DNA of 64,000 nt from 62-47 sp051954235 (GCA_051954235.1 JBQCHY010000069.1:5898-69897); one strand, 5' to 3'. Counted from the first letter of the stretch, positions 25,859 through 34,035 are shown. The notes: a model not told the origin generated them from the sequence alone. Translations and numbers: made by a program.

Positions 25859-25879
25859 CTTGCATTTGCAGGATGCAAG
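25859..25879. promoter_or_regulatory. Inverted repeat in divergent promoter region
   Basis: CTTGCAT and ATGCAAG are perfect 7-bp arms around a 7-nt spacer. The site lies about 80 bp upstream of the binding-protein start, in the 317-bp divergent gap (25781-26097) before the DUF35 gene. Further TTGCA half-sites are nearby (around 25906). It may be an operator for a regulator of both operons. Nothing else was recognised in this gap. Confidence 0.45.
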
Positions 25880-26097
25880 GCCGGCTGGCAAGGTATCTTT
25901 TCAGGTTGCAAACCCCGCCGCGCGGATCGCGGCGGCGTAAATGCGCGTCAATTCCGTCTCGCGGACGGCTCAACGCCGTCGGCATATCTGCCCGTCGCTC
26001 GCCGCCGGAGCGTTGACGCTGGGCGGAAAAATGGCGCATCAAGATTGCCTTGCGCGGACCCGAGCGATCCGCGCCATGACAAAAGAGGAAACGAGAC

Positions 26098-26511
26098 ATG
26101 GCCGAAGCCGCGCGCGCGCGCCCCATTCCGACGCCGGAAACGCAGCACTTCTGGGACGGCACCAGGGCTGGCGAATTGCGCCTGCAACGCTGCGACGCCT
26201 GCGACCACGTCTATTTCCCGCCGCGCCCGTTCTGTCCGTCCTGCGCCTCGCGCAAGGTCTCGGTGTTCCCGGCGAGCGGCAAGGCGACGCTCTACAGCTA
26301 CGTCATCAATCATCGCCCGCCGGCGCCAGGTTTCACCCCGCCCTACGCCATTGCCGTGGTGACGCTGGAAGAAGGTCCGCGCATGATGACCAACATCGTC
26401 GATTGTCCGCAAACGCCGGAAGCGCTGGTGCTCGACATGCCGCTGAGGGTGACATTCGAAAAGCTCGACGACGCCATCACCCTCCCCCAGTTCGCTCCGG
26501 CAAAGGCATAA
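26098..26511 (+). CDS. DUF35 Zn-ribbon/OB-fold acyl-CoA-associated protein
   Basis: The 137-residue protein has an N-terminal helix, a rubredoxin-like zinc ribbon with two C-x2-C pairs (CDACDHVYFPPRPFCPSC) and a C-terminal OB-fold starting near GKATLYSYVINH. DUF35 proteins bind acyl-CoA and pair with thiolase-like partners, as in ChsH2-Ltp2 steroid aldolases and archaeal HMG-CoA synthase complexes. The thiolase-like gene starts 4 bp downstream, which strongly suggests such a complex. The ATG at 26098 follows AGAGGAAACGAG. Confidence 0.88.
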   Translation: MAEAARARPIPTPETQHFWDGTRAGELRLQRCDACDHVYFPPRPFCPSCASRKVSVFPASGKATLYSYVINHRPPAPGFTPPYAIAVVTLEEGPRMMTNIVDCPQTPEALVLDMPLRVTFEKLDDAITLPQFAPAKA

Positions 26512-26515
26512 ATTC

Positions 26516-27655
26516 ATGCGACGCAATCAAGTCGCCGTGGTCGGCGCGGCGGAAACCACCAAGCTCGGCGTCATTCCCGACATGTCGCAGATCCAGTTGC
26601 ACGCGGACGCGGCGCTCAACGCCATCGCCGATGCCGGACTGAAACTCTCGGACATCGACGGCATCGCAACGGCAGTCGAGACGCCGCAGCAGATCGCGCA
26701 TTATCTCGGCATCACGCCGACGTGGGTGGACGGCACCTCGGTCGGCGGCTGCTCGTTTATGCTGCATGTGCGCCACGCCGCCGCCGCCATCGAAGCGGGC
26801 TTGTGCAAAACCGTATTGATCACGCACGCGGAGAGCGGCAAGTCGATGATCGGCAAGCCGCCGCGCTCGATCCCGGCTTACAGCCTGCAAGGCCAGTTCG
26901 AGGCGCCGTTCGGCGTCTACGGCCCGCCGAGCATGTTCCCGATCCCGGTGCTGCGCTTCATGAAGACCTACGGCATCACCCACGAGCAGATCGCCTCCGT
27001 CGCGGTGGCGCAGCGCGAGTGGGCGGCGAAGAATCCGCGCGCGATGATGAAGGATCCGATCACGGTTGAAGACGTGCTCAACTCGCGGATGATCGCCTAT
27101 CCGTTCCGCCTCTTACAGTGCTGCCTCGTCACCGACGGCGGCGGCGCGCTGATCCTCACCTCGGCCGACCGCGCGAAGGACTTTCCGCGCAAGCCCGTCT
27201 ACATCCTCGGCACCGGCGAGAGCGTCGAGACGCCGATGGTCAGCCAGATGGAGACGTTCGATTCTTCGCGCGCCTTCAAGGTGGCTGGGCCGACCGCCTT
27301 CAAGGAAGCCGGCATCGCGCACAAGGACGTCGATCACCTGATGATCTACGACGCCTTCGCGCACCTGCCGCTGTACGGCCTCGGCGATCTCGGCTTCATG
27401 CCCTACGAGGAAACCGGCAAGTTCATCGCCGACGGCAACACGCGCCCCGGCGGCAAGCTGCCGCTCAACACCAACGGCGGCGGCCTCAGCTATATGCACT
27501 CCGGCATGTACGGCATGTACGCGTTACAGGAGAGCGTGCGGCAGATGCGCGGCATCGCACCGGCGCAGGTCAAGGACGCAAAAATCTCCGTCTGTCACGG
27601 CGTCGGCGGCATGTTCGCCGCATCCGGCACCATCATTTTCACCAACGAGAAATAA
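26516..27655 (+). CDS. SCPx-type thiolase-like protein, partner of DUF35 protein
   Basis: The 379-residue protein has the thiolase fold of the lipid-transfer/SCPx branch. Motifs include VAVVGAAETTKLG at the start, GTSVGGCSFMLHVRHAAAAI, with a Cys at the usual nucleophile region, AYPFRLLQCCLVTDGGGALIL, and NTNGGGLSYMHSGMYG and CHGVGGMFAASGT near the C-terminus. Enzymes of this branch do thiolytic or retro-aldol cleavage of acyl-CoAs. It is translationally close to the DUF35 gene and followed by an SDR gene. Together they suggest side-chain shortening of an acyl-CoA; whether this one is a thiolase or aldolase cannot be decided from motifs alone. Confidence 0.85.
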   Translation: MRRNQVAVVGAAETTKLGVIPDMSQIQLHADAALNAIADAGLKLSDIDGIATAVETPQQIAHYLGITPTWVDGTSVGGCSFMLHVRHAAAAIEAGLCKTVLITHAESGKSMIGKPPRSIPAYSLQGQFEAPFGVYGPPSMFPIPVLRFMKTYGITHEQIASVAVAQREWAAKNPRAMMKDPITVEDVLNSRMIAYPFRLLQCCLVTDGGGALILTSADRAKDFPRKPVYILGTGESVETPMVSQMETFDSSRAFKVAGPTAFKEAGIAHKDVDHLMIYDAFAHLPLYGLGDLGFMPYEETGKFIADGNTRPGGKLPLNTNGGGLSYMHSGMYGMYALQESVRQMRGIAPAQVKDAKISVCHGVGGMFAASGTIIFTNEK

Positions 27656-27679
27656 GACTCATGGATCGGCGGTGGCGCT

Positions 27680-27821
27680 CCTTCTCCCTCTCCCCGCTTG
27701 CGGGGAGACGGTTGGGGTGAGGGGCGCTCTCGACAACTCAGGACTCGCGTTTAGTCCCCATCACCGGGTTGCCGCGCCGACGCGCTTAATCCGACCTCTC
27801 CCCGCAGGCGGGGAGAGGTAA
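27680..27821. repeat. Paired CTCTCCCCGC hairpins (type D)
   Basis: Two short palindromes flank about 70 bp: CTCTCCCCGC-TT-GCGGGGAGA near 27688 and CCTCTCCCCGC-AG-GCGGGGAGAGG near 27795. The region separates the thiolase-like gene from the SDR gene on the same strand and has no open gene. A related hairpin is nested in the repeat at 28792-28920. Confidence 0.75.
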
Positions 27822-27849
27822 CAGTTATCCAACACATCGGGAGAACCAC

Positions 27850-28764
27850 ATGACCAAATCTCTGCAAGACAAAGTCATCATCGTCACAGGGGCGGGGCGC
27901 GGCATCGGCCGCGCCATTGCGCTGCTCGCCGCAAGCGAAGGCGCCAAGGTCGTGGTCAACGATCCCGGCGTCGCCGCCGACGGCTCGGGCACGGACGCCG
28001 CGCCCGCCGAGGAAGTGGTCGAGGAAATCCGCAAGGCCGGCGGCACCGCCGTCGCTAACTTCGACAGCGTCGCGGAAGCCCTCGCCGCCGCCAATATCGT
28101 CAAGACCGCGACCGACACCTACGGCAAACTCGACGGCGTCGTGAACAACGCCGGCATCCTGCGCGACGCGATCTTCCATCGCATGAGCGTCGATGCGTTC
28201 GAGCAGGTCATCAAGGTGCATCTGATGGGCTCGTTCTACGTGTCTCATGCGGCCGCGCGCCTGTTCAAGGAGCAAGAGAGCGGCTCGTTCGTGCACTTCA
28301 CCTCGACCTCGGGCCTGATCGGCAACTTCGGCCAGGCCAACTACGCCGCCGCCAAGCTCGGCATCGTCGGCCTGTCGAAATCCATCGCGCTCGACATGAG
28401 CCGCTTCCATGTCCGCTCCAACTGCATCTCGCCGTTCGCCTGGAGCCGCCTGATCGGCACCATCCCGACCGAGACCGAAGCCGAGAAGGAACGCGTCAAG
28501 CGCATGCAGCAGATGGGTCCGGAAAAGATCGCGTCGCTCGCGGTCTACCTGCTCGGCGACGCCGCCAAGGACGTCACCGGACAGATCTTCGCGGTGCGCA
28601 TGAACGAGATATTCCTGATGGGCCAGTCGCGGCCGATCCGCTCGATCCATCGCGGCGAAGGCTGGACCCCGCAGACCATCGCCGAGCACGGCATGCCGGC
28701 GCTGAAGTCGTCGTTCTACAAACTCGACCGCTCCGCCGACATCTTTAATTGGGACGCGGTGTAA
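27850..28764 (+). CDS. SDR-family (3R)-hydroxyacyl-CoA dehydrogenase-like protein
   Basis: The 304-residue short-chain dehydrogenase has the cofactor motif TGAGRGIG, VNNAG, the catalytic Ser region TSTSGLIG and the YxxxK pair in NYAAAKLG. The insertion after VVVNDPG (GVAADGSGTDAAPAEEVVEEI) and the C-terminal extension (from about 240) are those of the dehydrogenase domain of peroxisomal multifunctional enzyme 2. It probably oxidises a 3-hydroxyacyl-CoA before cleavage by the thiolase/DUF35 pair encoded upstream. No hydratase gene accompanies it here. Confidence 0.85.
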   Translation: MTKSLQDKVIIVTGAGRGIGRAIALLAASEGAKVVVNDPGVAADGSGTDAAPAEEVVEEIRKAGGTAVANFDSVAEALAAANIVKTATDTYGKLDGVVNNAGILRDAIFHRMSVDAFEQVIKVHLMGSFYVSHAAARLFKEQESGSFVHFTSTSGLIGNFGQANYAAAKLGIVGLSKSIALDMSRFHVRSNCISPFAWSRLIGTIPTETEAEKERVKRMQQMGPEKIASLAVYLLGDAAKDVTGQIFAVRMNEIFLMGQSRPIRSIHRGEGWTPQTIAEHGMPALKSSFYKLDRSADIFNWDAV

Positions 28765-28791
28765 GCCGAAACCCATCCACCCGTCATTGCG

Positions 28792-28920
28792 AGCACTCGG
28801 ATCAGCGCTCTGCGCTGTCCGAGCACAGGCTCCGCGAAGCAATCCAGAGCCCCCACCCCTCCCCCGCAAGCGGGAGAGGGAGAAGAAGGACTGGATTGCT
28901 TCGCTTCGCTCGCAAGGACG
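28792..28920. repeat. Type A repeat with nested insertions
   Basis: The outer arms CGTCATTGCGAG and CTCGCAAGGACG and the inner GAAGCAATCCAG/CTGGATTGCTTC belong to type A. The copy is longer than the others (about 130 versus 82 bp). The left arm carries an extra palindromic stretch (CTCGGATCAGCGC to GTCCGAGCAC), and the loop carries a type D-like hairpin (CTCCCCCGCAAGCGGGAG). Confidence 0.78.
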
Positions 28921-28957
28921 CACGGGTCGACATCACCTCCACGCGGAGACACGCACC

Positions 28958-29380
28958 TTGACACATCCAGCCAAGATACCTCCGCGTCATCCGTTCGCGG
29001 ACGCGATGAAGTTGCGCGTCGATGAACGAAGTACGGGGCACAGCGTCTGTTCGGTCGAGATCGAACCGGACATCCATCACAACCCGCATCTCATCACGCA
29101 CGGCGCAGTGCTGTATGCGCTGGCCGATACCGGCATGGGTGTGGCGCTCTACCCGACTCTTGCCAAAGGCGAGACCTGCGCCACCATCGAGATCAAGATG
29201 AGCTATTTTCGCGCGGTGCCGTCCGGCGTCGTCCGCTGCGAAACAACGCTGATCAATCGCGGACGGACCATCGCCAATCTCGACTCCCGTCTCTACGTCG
29301 GCGATACGCTGGTCGCGCAGGCCAACGGCAACTATGCGATCCTGAAGCCGAGAACCGAAGCTGCGGTTGCGGCGTCGTGA
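28958..29380 (+). CDS. PaaI-family hotdog thioesterase
   Basis: The predicted product is 140 residues from a TTG at 28958, which has GGAG 9 nt upstream; an ATG at 29006 would remove the conserved HPFAD start, so TTG is preferred. The hotdog fold shows NPHLITHGAVLYALADTGMGVAL, with the catalytic Asp of the PaaI type, and MSYFRAVPSG. Such enzymes hydrolyse acyl- or phenylacetyl-CoA thioesters, often as a safety valve for CoA. It follows the SDR gene after a repeat and probably belongs to the same acyl-CoA pathway. Confidence 0.82.
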   Translation: MTHPAKIPPRHPFADAMKLRVDERSTGHSVCSVEIEPDIHHNPHLITHGAVLYALADTGMGVALYPTLAKGETCATIEIKMSYFRAVPSGVVRCETTLINRGRTIANLDSRLYVGDTLVAQANGNYAILKPRTEAAVAAS

Positions 29381-29442
29381 TGAGGCGGCTCTGAAAGCCT
29401 GATCGGGAATTCGTTTTACGGTCCAACTCTCAATACGAAAAA

Positions 29443-29562
29443 CGTCGTCCCCCCGAAGGCGGGGACCCAGACGCCGCAGCGGTGCGGCTTCATCATCAAG
29501 GCGAGTTTCTTTTATAATAACCAACGCTAGGGATTCTGGGTCCCCGCCTGCGCGGGGACGAC
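29443..29562. repeat. Dispersed palindromic repeat, type C
   Basis: Arms CGTCGTCCCCCCGAAGGCGG and GCGCGGGGACGACT enclose GGGACCCAGA and TCTGGGTCCC and an A+T-rich loop. It lies between the convergent thioesterase and NDUFAF6-like genes, where it may also stop transcription. The gap 29381-29595 contains no gene. Confidence 0.82.
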
Positions 29563-29595
29563 TCCTGGGGTTGTTTATCGTCAATCCCGCCCATC

Positions 29596-30453
29596 CTACC
29601 CGCGAAAATCGCGCGAACGTGACGCGCGCCATAGTGTCCATAGGATGCGCAGCCGCGAGTCCGGTTGCGGTGTGTAGGGATTGAAATCCGGCCGCCGCGC
29701 CCGCTCCAGCGTGCGGCGCGCCATCGCCATCGGCAGGAACACCCGCCGTGCATCCTGCGGCAACGCCATCAGCGGTTCGTGCATCAGCTTGACGTGCGAC
29801 AGCGCGAGGTCGACGAACTCCTCGATCGTCGCCCGCAGCGCCGGCGTCATCTTGCCCGCAAACACCTCGTCGACGCCGCCACCGTGCCGCGTCAGCATGT
29901 CGAGCGGCAGATAGACCTGTTGTCGCGAGGCGTCGAACGACAGCCGCGTCAGCACATGCAGATAGGTTTCCGCGATGCCCGCCTGCCGCGTCACCTCGGG
30001 AAGCGCTTCGGGCGATGCGCCCGCGATCCGCGCACCAAGTTCGAACAGCGCGCTTGAGGTTTCCTGCGCGTAAGTGTCGAGCACGTCGATATCCGGCATC
30101 GGATCGTTATAGAGATCGAACTGATGCGCCTCGATCAACCGCGTCAAACGCTCCACCGGCAACGCATGCGCTTCGATCGTGCGCATCAATTCCGACGCGA
30201 CGGGACTGCCCTCGACGTAACCGTGCCCCTGCCCGGTCAGCATGTCGGTCCACCATTGCAGGCGGATTTCGCCGGCCATCGGCTGGCGGATGTGTTCGTG
30301 CACGCGCGCAATCTCGACGTTGAACGCATAGAGCGCCAGCAATGCGCGGCGTTGTTCCGGCGTCACGAACAGCGTCGATGCATAGCGGGTGAAATCGAAC
30401 TCGCGCACCAGCCCGGCGCAGAAGTCGGCCGCGTCGTTCTGCGACGTGCTCAT
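29596..30453 (-). CDS. Squalene/phytoene synthase-fold protein, NDUFAF6-like
   Basis: The 285-residue protein has the squalene/phytoene synthase fold but lacks its first Asp-rich motif. The helix that would carry DDxxD reads FNVEIARV (about residues 44-51), as in mitochondrial NDUFAF6, a complex I assembly factor. In the second motif region (ETYLHVLTRLSFDASR, then VYLPLD) the DxxxD pattern is also incomplete. A prenyl-synthase role is thus unlikely. Its gene is downstream of an NDUFAF3/Mth938-like gene and of secF, on the same strand. Complex I assembly or a lipid-binding role at the membrane is the best inference. Confidence 0.8.
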   Translation of the reverse strand: MSTSQNDAADFCAGLVREFDFTRYASTLFVTPEQRRALLALYAFNVEIARVHEHIRQPMAGEIRLQWWTDMLTGQGHGYVEGSPVASELMRTIEAHALPVERLTRLIEAHQFDLYNDPMPDIDVLDTYAQETSSALFELGARIAGASPEALPEVTRQAGIAETYLHVLTRLSFDASRQQVYLPLDMLTRHGGGVDEVFAGKMTPALRATIEEFVDLALSHVKLMHEPLMALPQDARRVFLPMAMARRTLERARRPDFNPYTPQPDSRLRILWTLWRASRSRDFRG

Positions 30454-30463
30454 CGCACGATAC

Positions 30464-30844
30464 TCATGGCACCGCGATCAGCGCTGCCGCGACACGCCGC
30501 CGCTCGCCCAGCATGATGTTGTAGGTGCGGATCGCCGGTCCCGTCTGCATCGCGTCGATGCCGACATGCAGCCGCCGCAGCGCCTCGCGCAAGTCGTTCG
30601 GCGGCAGCCAGACGTCATTGCCCGTGCCGATGATCAGCGTGTCGATGCTGTTGACCTTCTCGAACACGCGTTCGAGCGAGTAGCGATCGATCTGTTGCGG
30701 CGACGTCACCGGCCACGCCCACATCGAATCCGGCAGGCACAAGAGCGAACCACGATGCGACATCTCGTCGAAGCGGAAGCCGCCATTGCCATACGCCTCG
30801 ATCGGCGCCGAGCGCGGCAGATGCGGTGCGTCGCCGGACGCCAC
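30464..30844 (-). CDS. Mth938-like/DUF498 protein, NDUFAF3 homologue
   Basis: The 126-residue protein has the Mth938-like fold: IEAYGNGGFRFDEMSHRGSLLCLPDSMWAWPV at the N-terminus, DTLIIGTGNDVWLPPNDLREAL in the middle, and MQTGPAIRTYNIMLGERRRVAAALI at the end. Human NDUFAF3, a complex I assembly factor, is the mitochondrial homologue. In alphaproteobacteria the gene commonly follows secF, as here with a 3-bp gap. The product could link membrane insertion by SecDF with assembly of respiratory complex I. Its biochemical function is not known. Confidence 0.85.
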   Translation of the reverse strand: MASGDAPHLPRSAPIEAYGNGGFRFDEMSHRGSLLCLPDSMWAWPVTSPQQIDRYSLERVFEKVNSIDTLIIGTGNDVWLPPNDLREALRRLHVGIDAMQTGPAIRTYNIMLGERRRVAAALIAVP

Positions 30845-30847
30845 GCG

Positions 30848-31903
30848 TCACACCTTGGCGGTGGTGTCGGCCTTCGCAGCTTCGGTCGACTTCTTGGCCG
30901 GCTTCGCGGCGTTCAGCGGCGCGGCATCCTCGCGATGGTTGCCGACGCCGAGATAGATCAGGATCGGCGCCGCGATGAAGATCGAGGTATAGGTGCCGAC
31001 CAGCACCACGCCGAACATCATGACCGCGGTGAAGGAATGGATCGCGTTGCCGCCGAACACCAGCAGCGCCAAGAGCGCCAGCGTCACCGTCAAGTGGGTG
31101 ATGATGGAGCGCGACAGCGTCTGGTTGATCGACTCGTTGAGAAGCTGCGGCATCGGCATCTTCTTGTAGCGCCGCAACAGCTCGCGGATACGATCGTAGA
31201 TGACCACGGTGTCGTTCAGCGAATAGCCGAGAATGGTCAGAAGCGCCGCGATACTGGTGAGATCGAAATCGACCTGCGAGATCGACATGAAGCCGATGGT
31301 CAGCACGATGTCGTGGACGTTGGCGACCATGGCGCCAAGCGCGAACTGCCACTCGAAGCGGAACCAGAGATAGATCAGGATGCCGCCGATGGCCAGGATC
31401 AGGCCGAGCATGCCGTAAGCGAGCAACTCGCCGGAGACGCGCGGGCCGACCACCTCGACGCGGCGATATTCGACGTTGGTGCCGAGCGCGCCGCGCACCT
31501 TCTGCACCGCGGCCTGCTGCGCTTCGTCGCCGCCGGGCTGTTCGGCCACGCGGAGCAACACGTTATCCGGTCCGCCGAACTGCTGGAGTTGCACTTCGCC
31601 GAGGCCGAGGTTGCTGAGCGTGGTGCGCATCGTCGCGATATCAGCCGGGCCGCTCTTGGTCTGCACCTCCATCAAGGTGCCGCCCTTGAAGTCGATTCCG
31701 AAGTTCAGGCCGTGGGTGAAGAACAGCGTGATGGCGCAGATCGACAGCACCGCCGAAATCGGGAAGCTGATGCGGCGGAACTGGGTGAAGTCGAAATGGG
31801 TGTCGTCCGGCACGATGCGGAGCGACGGCAGCCATCCCATGATGCTGGCGATGGTCAGCACCACGATGAGAGCGGCAAGAGCCAATAGGATCGTATGTGT
31901 CAC
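30848..31903 (-). CDS. secF: Protein translocase subunit SecF
   Basis: SecF forms with SecD a proton-driven membrane complex that aids late export through SecYEG. The 351-residue protein has the SecF motifs FGIDFKGGTLMEV, the helix-rich part from about 190 with SLNDTVVIYDRIRE and a C-terminal cytoplasmic tail. The GTG at 31903 has GGAG at 6 nt. The resulting N-terminus has an extra hydrophobic segment (about residues 4-25) before LRIVPDDTHFDF, so two starts remain possible, the other being an ATG at 31840. It follows secD by 16 bp. Confidence 0.93.
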   Translation of the reverse strand: MTHTILLALAALIVVLTIASIMGWLPSLRIVPDDTHFDFTQFRRISFPISAVLSICAITLFFTHGLNFGIDFKGGTLMEVQTKSGPADIATMRTTLSNLGLGEVQLQQFGGPDNVLLRVAEQPGGDEAQQAAVQKVRGALGTNVEYRRVEVVGPRVSGELLAYGMLGLILAIGGILIYLWFRFEWQFALGAMVANVHDIVLTIGFMSISQVDFDLTSIAALLTILGYSLNDTVVIYDRIRELLRRYKKMPMPQLLNESINQTLSRSIITHLTVTLALLALLVFGGNAIHSFTAVMMFGVVLVGTYTSIFIAAPILIYLGVGNHREDAAPLNAAKPAKKSTEAAKADTTAKV

Positions 31904-31919
31904 AGCCGGCTCCGTTCTC

Positions 31920-33518
31920 TCAAATCGGCACGGTTTGCGGCCGCTTCCAGCGCACCCAGCCGGCGACGATCAGGCGCGTCACTTCGAAGGCGGTGAAAAC
32001 CGTCGTGATGATGCCGATGCCGAGCGTCACGGCAAAGCCGCGCACCGGGCCGGTGCCGATGTAGAACAGCACGGCGGCGGCGATGAAGGTGGTGATGTTG
32101 GAGTCGAGAATGGTCGCCAGCGCGCGCTTGAAACCGGCGTCGATCGCCTGGATCGCGTTTCGACCGGCGCGCAATTCCTCGCGGATGCGCTCGTAGATCA
32201 GCACGTTGGAGTCCACCGCGATGCCGACCGTCAGCACGATGCCGGCGATGCCGGGCAAGGTCAGCGTCGCGTTGAGCAGCGACAGCACGCCGAAGATCAT
32301 GGCGACGTTGATCGCCACCGCGATGTTGGCGAACACGCCGAACAGCCGGTAGGTCAAGAGCATGAAGACGATGACCAGCACCGAGCCGACATAGGCGGCG
32401 CGCTCGCCCTTCTCGATGGAGTCCTGCCCGAGGCCGGGGCCGACGGTGCGTTCCTCGATGATGGTCAGCGGCGCCGGCAGCGCGCCGGCGCGCAGCAGGA
32501 TCGCGAGGTCGTTGGCCTGCTGCACGGTGAAGCCGCCGGAAATCTGGCCCGAACCGCCGGTGATCGGCTCGCGGATGACCGGCGCCGAAATCACTTCGTT
32601 GTCGAGGATAATCGCGAACGGCGTGCCGACGTTCTTCAACGTCGCGTCGGCGAACTTGCGCGCGCCGGAGGTGTTGAACTTGAAGGAGACGATGGGCTCG
32701 CCGGTGCGCTGGTCGAAGCCCGGCTGCGCGTCGGTCAGGTCGCCGCCCGACACCAGCACTTCCTTCTTGATGACGTAAGGAACCTTCGGCTCCTGCGCGC
32801 TCATCAGCACTTCGTCATCCGGCGGCGCACGGCCCTGCGCTGCCTGCTCCGGCGACACCGACGGATCGACCATACGGAAGTCCATCTTCGCGGTCTTGCC
32901 GAGAATTTCCTTCAGCCGGGTGGGGTCTTGCAAACCGGGCACCTGCACCAGGATGCGGTCGAGACCCTGCCGCTGGATCAGCGGCTCGACGGTGCCGAGT
33001 TCGTTGACGCGACGCTCGACGATCTGGATCGACTGATCGACCGACTGCCGGATGCGGTCGGACACGGCCGCCTGCGGCACGTTCATGCGGATCAGGCCGC
33101 CGCCGGCATCGCTGATCTCGACGCTGCGCGCGCCTGTGGAGCCGAGAATGCCGCCGAGCGGTTGCGACAGCTCTTTCAGCTTCGCCAGCGCTTTCTCGAC
33201 ATCGGGCTCCTTGACGCGAACCTCGACTGCATCGCCGCGGATCGCGAGGCCGGTGTAGCCGATGCGAGCGTCACGCAGCGAACGGCGGGTTTCGTCGCGG
33301 ACCTGATCGAGCTTGTCTTTCTTGACGGCCTTGGCGTCGACTTCGAGCAGGATATGAGAACCGCCCTGCAAGTCGAGGCCCAGCACCAGATGGCGCTGCG
33401 CCCATTTGGGCCACGTCTTGACGGTCGCTTCGGGGAAGAAATTGGGGACCGCGCACAGGCACACCAGGAGCGCTGCGGCAATGATCGCCAAAGCCTTCCA
33501 CCGCGTGAAATACAACAT
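31920..33518 (-). CDS. secD: Protein translocase subunit SecD
   Basis: The 532-residue protein has a first transmembrane helix (about 9-27), the large periplasmic P1 region starting at VLGLDLQGGSHILLEVD, and a five-helix domain from about 360 with IAGIVLTVGIAVDSNVLIYERIREELR, a conserved SecD motif with the functionally important Asp. Length is in the usual range. Neighbours yajC (upstream) and secF (downstream) give the standard order. A repeat and hairpin lie between yajC and secD. Confidence 0.95.
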   Translation of the reverse strand: MLYFTRWKALAIIAAALLVCLCAVPNFFPEATVKTWPKWAQRHLVLGLDLQGGSHILLEVDAKAVKKDKLDQVRDETRRSLRDARIGYTGLAIRGDAVEVRVKEPDVEKALAKLKELSQPLGGILGSTGARSVEISDAGGGLIRMNVPQAAVSDRIRQSVDQSIQIVERRVNELGTVEPLIQRQGLDRILVQVPGLQDPTRLKEILGKTAKMDFRMVDPSVSPEQAAQGRAPPDDEVLMSAQEPKVPYVIKKEVLVSGGDLTDAQPGFDQRTGEPIVSFKFNTSGARKFADATLKNVGTPFAIILDNEVISAPVIREPITGGSGQISGGFTVQQANDLAILLRAGALPAPLTIIEERTVGPGLGQDSIEKGERAAYVGSVLVIVFMLLTYRLFGVFANIAVAINVAMIFGVLSLLNATLTLPGIAGIVLTVGIAVDSNVLIYERIREELRAGRNAIQAIDAGFKRALATILDSNITTFIAAAVLFYIGTGPVRGFAVTLGIGIITTVFTAFEVTRLIVAGWVRWKRPQTVPI

Positions 33519-33556
33519 CGAATTGATCCGTCAGACGTTCCGGTATGGCCTTCTAA

Positions 33557-33617
33557 GGCATGATCCCGAAAAGTGGAAACCAGTTTTCGGAGAAGATCAT
33601 GCTCAAACAAAAAGCTA
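33557..33617. repeat. Dispersed repeat of the GCATGATCCCGAAAAGTGG type (type E)
   Basis: The stretch starts GGCATGATCCCGAAAAGTGG and contains CCAGTTTTCGG, which pairs with CCGAAAAGTGG, and ATCATGC near the end pairs with GCATGAT. Short elements of this sequence are frequent between genes in Bradyrhizobium-type genomes. Only one copy is in this window, in the yajC-secD gap. Confidence 0.7.
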
Positions 33618-33623
33618 AGCGAC

Positions 33624-33654
33624 GGGTCTGATTCAACGCAGTTGGATCAGACCC
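33624..33654 (-). terminator. Strong hairpin downstream of yajC
   Basis: GGGTCTGAT and ATCAGACCC are perfect arms around a 13-nt loop, starting 16 bp after the yajC stop. The following minus-strand run TTTTT is about 11 nt away, so it may be an attenuating or processing hairpin rather than a full terminator. Confidence 0.55.
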
Positions 33655-33669
33655 TCGCGCCGTGTGCGA

Positions 33670-34035
33670 TCAACTCGCGGAGGCCGTGTCTTTGGTGTCG
33701 CCCTTGTCCTTGGCGGGCTCGCCCTTGGTGCGCACGCCGGAGATCATCTGGCGCATCTGGCGGATACGAACTCCGTCGGCGACCTCGACCTCGATCTGCT
33801 CGTCGTCCACCACCTTGGTGACCTTGCCGACAAGGCCGCCATTGGTGATGACGGTGTCGCCGCGGCGCACGTTCTTCACCAGATCGTTGTGCTCCTTCAC
33901 CTTCCGCTGCTGCGGCCGCAGGATCAGGAAGTACATGATGACGAAGATCAGCGCGAACGGCAGCAGCGACATCAACATGCTGTTGGTGTCGCCAGCGCTG
34001 CCTGCGGCCTGAGCGAAGGCGGGGGTAATCAGCAT
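33670..34035 (-). CDS. yajC: Sec translocon accessory protein YajC
   Basis: This is a 121-residue single-pass membrane protein that associates with SecDF. The transmembrane helix (about 18-40, ending in MYFLILRPQQRK) and following NDLVKNVRRGDTVITNGGLVGKV are the YajC hallmarks. I prefer the ATG at 34035, preceded by AAGGA at 7 nt, over an in-frame ATG nine codons upstream. The tail is charged and rich in Lys and Asp. It heads the yajC-secD-secF-NDUFAF3-like-NDUFAF6-like series. Confidence 0.93.
   Translation of the reverse strand: MLITPAFAQAAGSAGDTNSMLMSLLPFALIFVIMYFLILRPQQRKVKEHNDLVKNVRRGDTVITNGGLVGKVTKVVDDEQIEVEVADGVRIRQMRQMISGVRTKGEPAKDKGDTKDTASAS

Noticed and set aside
25886..25915. Possible sigma-54 promoter (TGGCA followed by a T-rich stretch)
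   Set aside because: The -12 element would read CTTTT rather than TTGCA at the required spacing, and no enhancer-binding protein gene is near.
29596..30453. Assignment as a hopanoid squalene synthase (HpnC/HpnD)
   Set aside because: The Asp-rich catalytic motifs are missing and the neighbours are secDF and an NDUFAF3-like gene, not hpn genes.
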